A stretch of 64,000 bases of DNA from Sphingobacteriia bacterium (lineage in GTDB: Bacteria; Bacteroidota; Bacteroidia; Bacteroidales; UBA7960), in NCBI GenBank assembly GCA_011390785.1, contig JAABRR010000004.1, positions 62,001-126,000 of the forward strand. Reading direction: 5' to 3'. Positions 9,484 through 17,682 of the stretch are shown piece by piece (the stretch's first letter is position 1; every line of letters starts with the position of its first letter). A program made the translations under genes and the position numbers. Below the pieces are notes generated by a model, which did not search any database, was not told where the DNA came from, and saw only the letters and a list, made by a program, of their open reading frames with translations.

Positions 9484-10146
9484 CTAATCACCCATTCGAA
9501 TCTTGTCTCCCATAAAACGTGGTTGCTTCTTGGTAACCAGATCAATAAATACTTTTACACGGGCAAATACTTCTCTTATAAAGACCTTAAGGGATCTTTT
9601 GGTAGTTTCCGGATTATGAGCATTAAAACCAATTGCATTAATGCCATGGGCATTTGCCAGAAAGATAGCTCTTTGGTTATGAAATTTTTGAGACACAACT
9701 ATGATGCTATCCTGCCCAAAAATAGCTTTGCTTCTAACCATAGAGTCAAGAGTTCTTAGACCTGCATAATCAAGATAAAGTACACTATCCGGGACATTTT
9801 GCTTTACCAATTCGCGGCGCATTTGCTCCGGTTCATTGTAATACTTCGATCTGTTATCTCCACTTAAAATCAAATATTTCACTTTCTCTGAATGATATAG
9901 CAAAGCAGCTGCGGCAATTCTATTGGTAAACCAGGGGTTGGGTTCCCCGCCTTTAAGATTATAGCTTGTTCCTGGCACCACAGCAGTATTACGGGAGGGT
10001 ATTTCATCAATTTGATCGAATAATTGATTTCGGGTTGAAAAAATTATAATAATATTGCTGGAAATTATCACTATAATCAGTAATATTGTAAGCAAAATAA
10101 AACTTTTTATAAAAAAGTATAAGGCATAAGATAACTTTTTCTTCAT
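9484..10146 (-). CDS. SanA/YdcF-like DUF218 membrane-anchored protein
   Basis: Member of the DUF218 family (SanA, ElyC, YdcF), envelope proteins often linked to barrier function. One transmembrane helix covers residues about 13-33, followed by the extracytoplasmic domain: AVVPGTSYNLKGGEPNPWFTNRI, the family core YLILSGDNRSKYYNEPEQM, DYAGLRTLDSMVRSK and VVSQKFHNQRAIFLA. The NPWFTNR segment and 220-residue length fit SanA best. It stands alone, divergent from the 2-oxoacid oxidoreductase operon. No enzymatic reaction is established for this type. Confidence 0.85.
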   Translation of the reverse strand: MKKKLSYALYFFIKSFILLTILLIIVIISSNIIIIFSTRNQLFDQIDEIPSRNTAVVPGTSYNLKGGEPNPWFTNRIAAAALLYHSEKVKYLILSGDNRSKYYNEPEQMRRELVKQNVPDSVLYLDYAGLRTLDSMVRSKAIFGQDSIIVVSQKFHNQRAIFLANAHGINAIGFNAHNPETTKRSLKVFIREVFARVKVFIDLVTKKQPRFMGDKIRMGD

Positions 10147-10179
10147 TACTGTAAATCAATCATTAGAATGGATATTTAG

Positions 10180-10187
10180 CAAAAATA
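10180..10187 (-). promoter_or_regulatory. Candidate -7 element for the SanA-like gene
   Basis: Minus-strand TATTTTTG fits TAnnTTTG about 34 bases before the start codon. A matching -33 TTG is not clear. Confidence 0.4.
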
Positions 10188-10242
10188 CACAATACTTTTT
10201 CATTATATCCAGAACTTATAACGAAAAATAATTATCAAATAA

Positions 10243-10274
10243 TTGAGCAATCTGAATAAATAATTATAGATTTG
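10243..10274 (+). promoter_or_regulatory. Promoter of the 2-oxoacid oxidoreductase operon
   Basis: TTG at 10243-10245 and TAGATTTG at 10267-10274 are separated by 21 bases, matching both halves of the Bacteroidota housekeeping promoter. The first start codon is at 10333, implying a leader of about 50 bases. Confidence 0.65.
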
Positions 10275-10332
10275 CCTATATCTGTCAATAATTTTAAGCA
10301 TAACATATATCACTCCTAAAACGAATCAAATT

Positions 10333-10548
10333 ATGGCAAAACATGGAGATATTGTAATAGACATAGAACGGTGCAAGGGTTGTGAGGTTTGCCTGGCAGC
10401 CTGTCCCCATAGTGTATTGGCTTTGTCACCCGAAGTAAATAAAAAAGGTTATCATTACACGGTAAAAGTAAACGAAGATTGCACGGGTTGCACCAATTGC
10501 GCCATTGTATGCCCTGATGCTGTAATAACGGTATACAGAGAGAAATAA
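10333..10548 (+). CDS. korD: 2-oxoacid:ferredoxin oxidoreductase delta subunit (2x[4Fe-4S] ferredoxin)
   Basis: A 71-residue ferredoxin subunit that passes electrons from the TPP centre of a 2-oxoacid oxidoreductase to soluble ferredoxin. Two complete cluster motifs are visible, CKGCEVCLAACPHS near residue 15 and CTGCTNCAIVCPDA near residue 50. It is the first gene of a four-gene unit in the order delta-alpha-beta-gamma; the next gene starts 107 bases downstream. The Kor/Vor naming is uncertain, since closely similar complexes oxidise 2-oxoglutarate or branched-chain 2-oxoacids. Confidence 0.9.
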   Translation: MAKHGDIVIDIERCKGCEVCLAACPHSVLALSPEVNKKGYHYTVKVNEDCTGCTNCAIVCPDAVITVYREK

Positions 10549-10655
10549 ATCAGAAAGGGGATTATTTTGTCAAAACTCCCCAAAGAAAATAATTCAGTAA
10601 TAGCTGTCATAGATTCTTCACCTTACAAAAATCATCAAATCAAATCCAAAATAAA

Positions 10656-11723
10656 ATGAAAGAATTAAGATTAATGAAGGGTAATGAAGCTTTAGCAGAA
10701 GCTGCTATTCGGGCAGGTGCTGATGCTTATTTTGGATATCCTATAACGCCACAATCGGAGGTTATAGAATATCTTATGGCTGCCCGCACTGAAGATCGCA
10801 CAGGAATGATTGTATTACAAGCCGAAAGTGAAATTGCTGCTATAAATATGGTTTATGGTGCAGCCGGTTGCGGAAAAAGAGCTTTTACATCATCTTCGAG
10901 TCCGGGAATTAGTCTTAAACAGGAAGGAATTTCCTATATTGCAGGGGCTGAGTTGCCCTGTGTCATTGTTAATGTAGTAAGGGGAGGCCCTGGTTTAGGA
11001 ACTATACAGCCTTCACAGTCTGATTATTTTCAATCGGTAAAAGGTGGCGGACATGGCGATTATAAACTTATTGTTCTGGCACCCGCCACCGTACAGGAAA
11101 GTGTTGATTATATGAAGCTTGCTTTTGAGCTGGCTTTTAAATACCGTAATCCGGTTATGATACAATCAGACGGTATTATCGGGCAAATGATGGAAAAAGT
11201 TGAACTTTTTGAGCAAATGCCCCGTTTAGAGCCTGATTATGAATGGGCTACCACAGGAAAGAAACCCGGTAAACCTTCTACAATTGTTACTTCTTTACAG
11301 TTGGAATCAGAAGAGCAGGAAAAGGTTAATCACAGATTACAGGCCAAATACCGTGAAGTTGAAAAAAATGAAGTACGCTATGAGCAGTTTCACTGCGAAG
11401 ATGCTGAATATCTTTTTACTGCATTTGGCTCATCGGCCCGTATAACCCGAAAAGCCATGGAGATGGCTCGTGAAAAAGGGATTAAAGTGGGCCTGTTAAG
11501 ACCACAAACTCTTTATCCATTTCCATCCAAGGCATTTTATGATCTCGCTGATCAGTTGAAAGGGATCTTATGTGTGGAAATGAATGCAGGCCAAATGATT
11601 GAAGATGTAAGACTCTCGGTGAATGGAAAAACCCGGGTTGAACATTTTGGACGCTTTGGCGGGGTTATTCCTAATCCGGATGAAATTCTTAAGGCTTTTG
11701 AACAAAAAATTATTGGAGGTTAA
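10656..11723 (+). CDS. korA: 2-oxoacid:ferredoxin oxidoreductase alpha subunit (VorB/KorA type)
   Basis: Carries the pyrimidine-binding and transketolase-C-like domains of the complex. Visible: GNEALAEAAIRAGADAYFGYPITPQSEV at the N-terminus (the YPITP motif that senses TPP), SSSSPGISLKQEGISY, VRGGPGLGTIQPSQSDY, and a C-terminal domain with GLLRPQTLYPFP and VEMNAGQM. The length of 355 residues fits the separate alpha subunit. It lies 2 bases before the beta gene, so translational coupling is likely. Related proteins are often named VorB (branched-chain 2-oxoacids) or KorA (2-oxoglutarate); sequence alone does not settle the substrate. Confidence 0.92.
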   Translation: MKELRLMKGNEALAEAAIRAGADAYFGYPITPQSEVIEYLMAARTEDRTGMIVLQAESEIAAINMVYGAAGCGKRAFTSSSSPGISLKQEGISYIAGAELPCVIVNVVRGGPGLGTIQPSQSDYFQSVKGGGHGDYKLIVLAPATVQESVDYMKLAFELAFKYRNPVMIQSDGIIGQMMEKVELFEQMPRLEPDYEWATTGKKPGKPSTIVTSLQLESEEQEKVNHRLQAKYREVEKNEVRYEQFHCEDAEYLFTAFGSSARITRKAMEMAREKGIKVGLLRPQTLYPFPSKAFYDLADQLKGILCVEMNAGQMIEDVRLSVNGKTRVEHFGRFGGVIPNPDEILKAFEQKIIGG

Positions 11724-11725
11724 TT

Positions 11726-12502
11726 ATGGCAGAAAATCTTATAAAACCTGAAAATCTGGTATATAAAAAGTCCGGTATAATGACTGATCGTGTTTTGCAT
11801 TATTGCCCGGGCTGCGGGCATGGCACCGCACATCGCATTCTTGCCGAAGTTATTGAAGAACTCGGTATCCAAAACGAGACCATAGGAGTGGCTCCGGTAG
11901 GTTGCTCTGTTCTGGCCTACTATTATTTCGATGTTGATATGCAGGAAGCTGCCCACGGCAGGGCTCCAGCCGTTGCCACAGGAATTAAAAGAGTTATGCC
12001 TGAAAAATATGTCTTTACCTATCAGGGAGATGGAGATCTGGCTGCCATAGGTACAGCAGAAACCATACATGCCTGTAACCGCGGAGAAAATATTCTTATT
12101 GTTTTTGTTAACAATGGCATTTATGGTATGACCGGAGGGCAAATGGCTCCTACGACATTGATTGGAATGAAAAGTTCTACATCACCTTTTGGACGTGATA
12201 TAAAAACTATGGGAAGCCCTATTAAAATGACAGAACTTGTTGCCCAGTTACCAGGTACTTATTATGTTACCAGACAAGCTGTGCACAAACCGGCCAATGT
12301 AAGAAAAGCTAAAAAAGCTTTAAAAAAAGCATTGGAATATCAAAAGCTTAATAAGGGAACCTGCTTTGTTGAGATTGTGTCCAATTGCCCTTCAAACTGG
12401 AAAATGACACCGGTACAATCTAATGAATGGATGGAAGAAAATATGTTTCCCTACTATCCTTTAGGAGATATTAAATTACCACAGGACGAAAATAAAAAAT
12501 AG
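11726..12502 (+). CDS. korB: 2-oxoacid:ferredoxin oxidoreductase beta subunit (TPP-binding)
   Basis: Binds thiamine diphosphate. The Mg/TPP motif GDGDLAAIG (about residue 95) is followed at the usual distance by FVNNGIYGMTGGQMAPTT. The N-terminal HYCPGCGHGTAHR supplies cysteines typical of this subunit type. The length of 258 residues is normal. It starts 2 bases after the alpha gene and ends 6 bases before the gamma gene. Function depends on the whole complex. Confidence 0.93.
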   Translation: MAENLIKPENLVYKKSGIMTDRVLHYCPGCGHGTAHRILAEVIEELGIQNETIGVAPVGCSVLAYYYFDVDMQEAAHGRAPAVATGIKRVMPEKYVFTYQGDGDLAAIGTAETIHACNRGENILIVFVNNGIYGMTGGQMAPTTLIGMKSSTSPFGRDIKTMGSPIKMTELVAQLPGTYYVTRQAVHKPANVRKAKKALKKALEYQKLNKGTCFVEIVSNCPSNWKMTPVQSNEWMEENMFPYYPLGDIKLPQDENKK

Positions 12503-12508
12503 TTTGTT

Positions 12509-13063
12509 ATGACCGAAGAAATAATAATAGCCGGATTTGGCGGACAGGGTGTTCTTTCAATGGGTCAAATACTCTGCTACAGTGGTGTAATGCAAAACCT
12601 TGAAGTGAGCTGGATGCCCTCATACGGACCTGAAATGCGGGGTGGTACTGCCAACTGTACTGCCATAATCAGTGATAGTGAAATCAGTTCGCCTGTATTA
12701 CATACTTTTGATACAGCCATTGTTTTAAATCAACCATCGATGGATAAATTTGAAGATGCCGTAAAACCAGGTGGGTTGCTTATATACGAAAGCAATGGTA
12801 TGATCAGAAAACCCCGTAGAAAAGACATCAATATTTGTGTTATTAACGCGTATGACGAATCCATAAAAATGAAGAATACAAAAGTTTTTAACATGATTGT
12901 AATTGGTGGATTTTTAAAGATAAAACCCATTCTTGATATGGAGCATGTTATACTGGGTTTAAAAAAAGTTTTACCCGAAAGGTATCATCACCTTATTCCC
13001 CTAAACGAGCAAGCCATCAGAAAAGGTATGGATATTATCCAGACAGAACATAGCCTGAATTAA
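12509..13063 (+). CDS. korC: 2-oxoacid:ferredoxin oxidoreductase gamma subunit
   Basis: The 184-residue gamma subunit of the same complex, thought to take part in CoA binding. Typical landmarks are IIAGFGGQGVLSMGQIL at the N-terminus, the conserved SWMPSYGPEMRGGTANC near residue 35, and PVLHTFDTAIVLNQPS. It completes a full delta-alpha-beta-gamma set; with nifJ nearby the strain can run at least two ferredoxin-linked 2-oxoacid oxidations. Confidence 0.92.
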   Translation: MTEEIIIAGFGGQGVLSMGQILCYSGVMQNLEVSWMPSYGPEMRGGTANCTAIISDSEISSPVLHTFDTAIVLNQPSMDKFEDAVKPGGLLIYESNGMIRKPRRKDINICVINAYDESIKMKNTKVFNMIVIGGFLKIKPILDMEHVILGLKKVLPERYHHLIPLNEQAIRKGMDIIQTEHSLN

Positions 13064-13085
13064 CAGATCTATTATTTAAAATCTT

Positions 13086-13112
13086 CCTTCAAACTCTTGG
13101 GAAGGCTTTTTA
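13086..13112 (+). terminator. Weak candidate terminator after the korDABC operon
   Basis: A short stem (CCTTC/GAAGG, 10-base loop) is followed by CTTTTTAA. Only five base pairs are seen, so this is a weak call. Confidence 0.3.
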
Positions 13113-13143
13113 ACTTATTAAATTTTTTAAGTTTAGGGTTTGT

Positions 13144-13569
13144 ATGCGATATCAAATACCCGTAAAAATAATTCCTCTGCCTCCTCATGGTTGCCATATT
13201 ATGTGCTTTGGAAAGCTTTATTCCTACAAACTTAACTTACTGGTTGATACAGGGGCATCTATGACTGTTATGGATATTAACAGAATAAAAATGATTTGTC
13301 CCGATTGTATTTTTACCCCATACAAACAGCTTTTTACAGGAATCGGTAGTTCTGATGTAGAAACCTTTTCAACTAAACTTGATGTATACTCTCTTGGGAA
13401 CTATGAGTTAAAAAATCAGGAGGTATTGCTCATTGACATGCAAATATTGAATAAAGCATACGCCAGTTATGATCTCGACCGGATTGATGGGGTTTTGGGG
13501 GGTGATTTCCTTCTTACACATGGTGCTCGTATCGATTATGAGCTGCAACTTTTAGAAATCTTAAAATAA
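13144..13569 (+). CDS. Retropepsin-like aspartic protease family protein
   Basis: A small protein (141 residues) with the signature of single-domain, clan AA aspartic proteases: LLVDTGASMTVMD (catalytic Asp35) near the N-terminus and LGGDFLLTHGARIDYE near the C-terminus, where retropepsins carry the second hydrophobic-Gly motif. Such proteins act as dimers. There is no signal peptide, so it is probably cytoplasmic. It follows korC by 81 bases and may be read from the same transcript. Substrate unknown. Confidence 0.8.
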   Translation: MRYQIPVKIIPLPPHGCHIMCFGKLYSYKLNLLVDTGASMTVMDINRIKMICPDCIFTPYKQLFTGIGSSDVETFSTKLDVYSLGNYELKNQEVLLIDMQILNKAYASYDLDRIDGVLGGDFLLTHGARIDYELQLLEILK

Positions 13570-13628
13570 CTTGTTTGGTATGAGATTTTTATAATCCACA
13601 TTTTTTTAAAATGATACCAAAAAACGTC

Positions 13629-13636
13629 TAAATTTG
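13629..13636 (+). promoter_or_regulatory. Isolated -7-like element upstream of secDF
   Basis: TAAATTTG fits TAnnTTTG, but no TTG is seen at the required distance. A better promoter lies about 130 bases downstream, so this may be a chance match or a second promoter. Confidence 0.25.
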
Positions 13637-13740
13637 CGATCAGTTAGTAAAAAATATAATTTCTTCGGGTAATTAAAAAGCATTGGGAAGTTTTGAATTT
13701 GTGCGTTTTACAAAAAGTTAAGACTATTTGAAATATTACT

Positions 13741-13771
13741 TTGTAAATTACCATACGAAGTTCTATCTTTG
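13741..13771 (+). promoter_or_regulatory. Promoter of secDF
   Basis: TTG at 13741-13743 and TATCTTTG at 13764-13771 are separated by 20 bases, a good match to the Bacteroidota consensus. The start codon at 13864 implies a leader of about 85 bases. Confidence 0.7.
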
Positions 13772-13863
13772 CAGCCTTTTTAGAGAAGTATTTCAGCAAA
13801 TATATTATTATAAAGAATTCCACCAAGTCGGAACCAAAAAATTAAATTTTAAAAACAGATAAC

Positions 13864-16800
13864 ATGCAGAACAAAGGTTTAATTAGATTTTTTGCCATAG
13901 CATTTGCTTTGGTAAGTCTGTACCAGTTGTCGTTTACCTATTTTGCCCGTAAAGTAGAACGTGATGCAAAGGCCTACGCTCAAAGCGAAAGAGTGCAAAG
14001 TATTGCAGGGCAATTGGCAGATGGCGATGAAATTGTAGAAATGGTCCTTATGGATTCTCTCAGAAGAAGCAATGAAAGATTCTACCTGGATTCAATGGCC
14101 AACGAAGTTGTTTTCAACCTTGGTATCAGAAAATATACTTTTAAGGAAGTAAAGGACAGAGAAATAAACCTTGGTCTCGACCTGAGAGGAGGTATGAATG
14201 TTACTCTTGAAATTTCCGTTCCTGCAATTGTAAGGGCACTATCCGGTAATAGTCAGGATCCAACATTTGTACTTGCTATGGAAAATGCTATTGAAGCCAA
14301 CCGGACAAGCCGCGAAAACTTTGTTACTCTTTTTGGAAGAGCTTTTGAAGAAGCAGATCCGAATGCAAGTCTTGCAGCAATATTTTCTACTCCTGAAATG
14401 CGCGATAGGATTAGCTTTAACGCTTCTAACAATGAAGTTCTTAATGTGCTCAACAATGAAGTAGATGCTGCTATAGACAGATCTTTTCAAATTCTTCGAA
14501 CAAGGATTGACCGTTTTGGTGTAGCACAGCCCAATATTCAGAAATTACAAACATCGGGTAGAATTCTTGTTGAGCTCCCTGGAATTAAAGAACAGGAACG
14601 TGTAAGAAGGCTTTTACAGGGTACTGCACGCCTTGAATTCTGGGAAACTTACGAGTTTTCAGAGCTTTATCCATTCTTTGCTGAAGCTAATGACCTGCTT
14701 CGCGATACCCAGCCTGGTGCCACTGATGAAGAAGACTCTGCAGTTGAAGAGCTATTGGAAACTGCTGAAGGAGAGATATCGGATGTTCTCAATACGGATA
14801 CGCTGGAAGCAGGAACTGACGATGAGCTTATGGATCTTTTGGGTACTGATTTGGATGAAGAGCTTGATGTAAACGAAGATATGGCACGAAACAACCCATT
14901 ATTTGCTGTTCTTAATATGAATATATTCATGGATCCACAAACCGGCCAACCTTTCTTAGGTAACGGACCTATAGTAGGAGCTGCCGCCGTTCAGGATACA
15001 GCAAGAGTAAACAGATATCTGCGTCAACCGAATATAAGATCATTATTTCCCCGTGAATTGAAATTGTTGTGGACTATTAAACCACAAAGAGATGAAAGTA
15101 ACGTACTTCAACTTATTGCTATTAAGGTACCTACCAGGGGTGAACCACCTTTAACCGGTGAAGTAATTGTAGATGCCCGTCAGGATTTCAGCCCCAATGG
15201 ATCACCTGAAATTTCTATGACGATGAACAGTGAGGGAGCGCGTGAATGGAGACGTTTAACTGCTGCAAATATTCAAAAATCAATAGCTATTGTTCTGGAT
15301 GATTATGTATATTCTTTCCCCAATGTAAACCAGGAAATATCTGGTGGGCGGTCATCAATTACCGGGAATTTTACAGTAGCAGAAGCACAGGACCTTGCCA
15401 ATATTTTACGGGCTGGATCGTTGCCGGCACCTGCCCGAATTGTAGAAGAAGCCATTGTAGGTCCATCATTGGGTAGAGAGGCTATTTCAAGCGGTCTTAC
15501 ATCTTTCCTTATTGCCTTTTTATTGGTACTTATTTATATGGTTGTTTATTATAACAGAGCAGGTTTTGTATCAGACCTTGCATTGATAACCAATATATTC
15601 TTCATCTTTGGCGTACTTGCCTCTTTGGGAGCAGTTCTGACATTGCCCGGTATTGCTGGTATTGTTCTTACACTAGGTATGGCAGTTGATGCCAATGTTA
15701 TTATCTATGAAAGGATTCTTGAAGAAATAAGAGCCGGCAAGGGACAAAAGCTTGCCATATCAGATGGATACAAAAATGCCTATTCTGCAATTATAGACGG
15801 TAACGTTACAACATTGCTTACAGGTATTGTATTGTATGTATTCGGTTCAGGCCCGGTGCAAGGTTTTGCCACAACCCTGATCATTGGTATTATCTCTTCT
15901 TTATTCACAGCTATTTTCATTTCCAGGCTGATTTTCACCTATTGGATTGATCGTAATATTCCTATTGCTTTTGATACAAAGCTTTCAAAAGATGTGCTTA
16001 CAAAAGTTCATATTGATTTTCTTGGATTGCGTAAGAAATTTTATATTGTTTCTTCTATCGTAATCATTATTGGCTTGGGCTCTTTGGCAATCAGGGGTTT
16101 AAGTTATGGAGTCGATTTTTCAGGTGGGCGTTCATACGTAATTCGTTTCGATCAGGATATAAATACCGTTCAGATGCGTGCTGCATTAATTGATGAGTTT
16201 GGTGAAGCACCAGAAGTGAAAACATTTGGCCCTTCTAACCAGGTAAAAATAACCACCACCTTTATGATTGATGATGAATCTACAACTGCAGATTCATTGG
16301 CCGAAAGAAAACTTTATGAAGGCATAAGTGACTTTTTTGCAGAACCACTCACTTTTAATGAGTTTGTTTCAGATGATGACGAGAAACTATTGGGCCGGAT
16401 GAGCTCGCAAAAGGTTGGTCCTACTGTGGCCGTGGATATTAAGCGTGGTGCTGTTATTAGTGTAATCGTGGCGCTTGTTATAATCTTCCTTTATGTTGCT
16501 TCCCGGTTCAGAAAATGGCAGTTTGGTGTGGGGGGGCTTGTAACGTTGTTCCACGACTCGCTCATCGTAATTTCTTTGTACTCATTGCTCTATAACATAG
16601 TTCCCTGGACAATGGAAATTGATCAGACCTTTATTGCCGCCATTCTTACCATAATTGGTTATTCTATTAATGATACGGTAATTATCTTTGACCGGATCAG
16701 GGAAAACACGACACTTTTCCCTAAACGCGATTTGAAAACCAATATTAACCTGGCTTTGAATTCTACTCTGTCACGCACATTAAATACCTCAGGTACCACT

Positions 16801-16968
16801 TTAGCAGTACTCCTTATAATCTTTCTATTTGGTGGTGAAGTAATTCGTGGTTTTTCATTTGCGCTAATGATGGGTATTGCCATTGGTACATATTCTTCTT
16901 TGTTTAATGCTACACCTATTGCATACGACCTAATTATGCGCAAGAAAAAAAATAGTAGTAGGAAATAG
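13864..16968 (+). CDS. secDF: Protein translocase SecDF (SecD-SecF fusion)
   Basis: Inner-membrane RND-type factor that uses proton-motive force to pull exported proteins from the Sec channel. The SecD half has an N-terminal helix (about 8-25), the LGLDLRGGMNVTLE motif (about 103-116), an extracytoplasmic P1 domain, five further helices and LGMAVDANVIIYERILEE. The SecF half has YGVDFSGGRSYVIRF and IGYSINDTVIIFDRIREN. The 1034 residues fit the fused form common in Bacteroidota. Residues about 281-342 form a strongly acidic insert within P1 (Asp/Glu-rich, with TDEEDSAVEELLE and DLDEELDVNED). It has its own promoter and a strong terminator. Identification is firm. Confidence 0.98.
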   Translation: MQNKGLIRFFAIAFALVSLYQLSFTYFARKVERDAKAYAQSERVQSIAGQLADGDEIVEMVLMDSLRRSNERFYLDSMANEVVFNLGIRKYTFKEVKDREINLGLDLRGGMNVTLEISVPAIVRALSGNSQDPTFVLAMENAIEANRTSRENFVTLFGRAFEEADPNASLAAIFSTPEMRDRISFNASNNEVLNVLNNEVDAAIDRSFQILRTRIDRFGVAQPNIQKLQTSGRILVELPGIKEQERVRRLLQGTARLEFWETYEFSELYPFFAEANDLLRDTQPGATDEEDSAVEELLETAEGEISDVLNTDTLEAGTDDELMDLLGTDLDEELDVNEDMARNNPLFAVLNMNIFMDPQTGQPFLGNGPIVGAAAVQDTARVNRYLRQPNIRSLFPRELKLLWTIKPQRDESNVLQLIAIKVPTRGEPPLTGEVIVDARQDFSPNGSPEISMTMNSEGAREWRRLTAANIQKSIAIVLDDYVYSFPNVNQEISGGRSSITGNFTVAEAQDLANILRAGSLPAPARIVEEAIVGPSLGREAISSGLTSFLIAFLLVLIYMVVYYNRAGFVSDLALITNIFFIFGVLASLGAVLTLPGIAGIVLTLGMAVDANVIIYERILEEIRAGKGQKLAISDGYKNAYSAIIDGNVTTLLTGIVLYVFGSGPVQGFATTLIIGIISSLFTAIFISRLIFTYWIDRNIPIAFDTKLSKDVLTKVHIDFLGLRKKFYIVSSIVIIIGLGSLAIRGLSYGVDFSGGRSYVIRFDQDINTVQMRAALIDEFGEAPEVKTFGPSNQVKITTTFMIDDESTTADSLAERKLYEGISDFFAEPLTFNEFVSDDDEKLLGRMSSQKVGPTVAVDIKRGAVISVIVALVIIFLYVASRFRKWQFGVGGLVTLFHDSLIVISLYSLLYNIVPWTMEIDQTFIAAILTIIGYSINDTVIIFDRIRENTTLFPKRDLKTNINLALNSTLSRTLNTSGTTLAVLLIIFLFGGEVIRGFSFALMMGIAIGTYSSLFNATPIAYDLIMRKKKNSSRK

Positions 16969-16994
16969 TTAATCATTTTTATGGTTATATGATT

Positions 16995-17020
16995 AAAGCC
17001 GCTTGAATAAGCGGCTTTTT
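16995..17020 (+). terminator. Rho-independent terminator of secDF
   Basis: Ten-base stem AAAGCCGCTT/AAGCGGCTTT with a GAAT loop, followed by T residues, 26 bases after the secDF stop codon. Confidence 0.85.
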
Positions 17021-17075
17021 CATATAGTTGAATTAAAAAAACACAACCGACATGTGTTTATTGCCAGCAATGTTT

Positions 17076-17083
17076 TAAATTTG
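17076..17083 (+). promoter_or_regulatory. Candidate -7 element for the tatA-like gene
   Basis: TAAATTTG fits TAnnTTTG. The start codon lies only 17 bases downstream, implying a very short leader; the upstream TTG (17061) is at a shorter spacing than usual. Confidence 0.35.
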
Positions 17084-17100
17084 TCCTATATTTACTTTAT

Positions 17101-17556
17101 ATGAGCACTAGTTTATCTTTAATTCTATTATTTGGTATTAGCGGAGGCGAAATTCTTGTTGTTTTGCTGCTGGTTTTGATTCTTTTTGGACCCAAAAAAA
17201 TTCCTGAAATTGCCCGCACGTTTGGCAAAGCAATTAATGAGGTTAAAAAGGTACAACGCGATATTAATACCGAAATTAACCGATATGCCGCTGAAGTGGA
17301 AAAACCTGCCAAACAAATTACGGAGGATATTGAAGGTTACAGAAAGGGAATTAATGATCAGATCAATAAGGCTATGAGTGATGATGATATAACAGCAGGC
17401 CAGACAGCCACAACTGAAAATCAGACTGAAAAATCTGATGAGTCACAAAGTGATGATCTTCCTTACCCATATAATCAGATGGAGTCAAATTCCGGCAAAA
17501 AGACACAACCTGTTGAAGATAATGGGGAAATCGTAAAAAAAGATGATGAGAAATAG
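17101..17556 (+). CDS. tatA: TatA/TatB-type twin-arginine translocase subunit
   Basis: Predicted membrane subunit of the Tat pathway for folded proteins. One helix (about residues 8-28, GEILVVLLLVLILFGPKKIPEIAR) with the characteristic FGPKKIPE hinge is followed by an amphipathic helix (GKAINEVKKVQRDINTEINR) and a disordered acidic tail to residue 151. The tail is longer than in most TatA proteins and approaches TatB. No tatC is in the window, so the partner must be elsewhere. It lies between secDF and the OmpA-family gene, suggesting an export/envelope neighbourhood. Confidence 0.88.
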   Translation: MSTSLSLILLFGISGGEILVVLLLVLILFGPKKIPEIARTFGKAINEVKKVQRDINTEINRYAAEVEKPAKQITEDIEGYRKGINDQINKAMSDDDITAGQTATTENQTEKSDESQSDDLPYPYNQMESNSGKKTQPVEDNGEIVKKDDEK

Positions 17557-17682
17557 TTTTGTAGCATAAATGTTACAACAATTTTTTATTACCGGTGTCG
17601 TTATGTAATTTAAATCATATTCGTACAAAAACAGAGCAAGCTACTAAACCTTTATTGTTAACAGAACTTTCCCCAATACCCT

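Noticed and set aside
14239-14930. Overlapping frames in and opposite secDF
   Set aside because: They are shadows of a conserved coding sequence; serine-rich antisense frames arise from the acidic insert codons.
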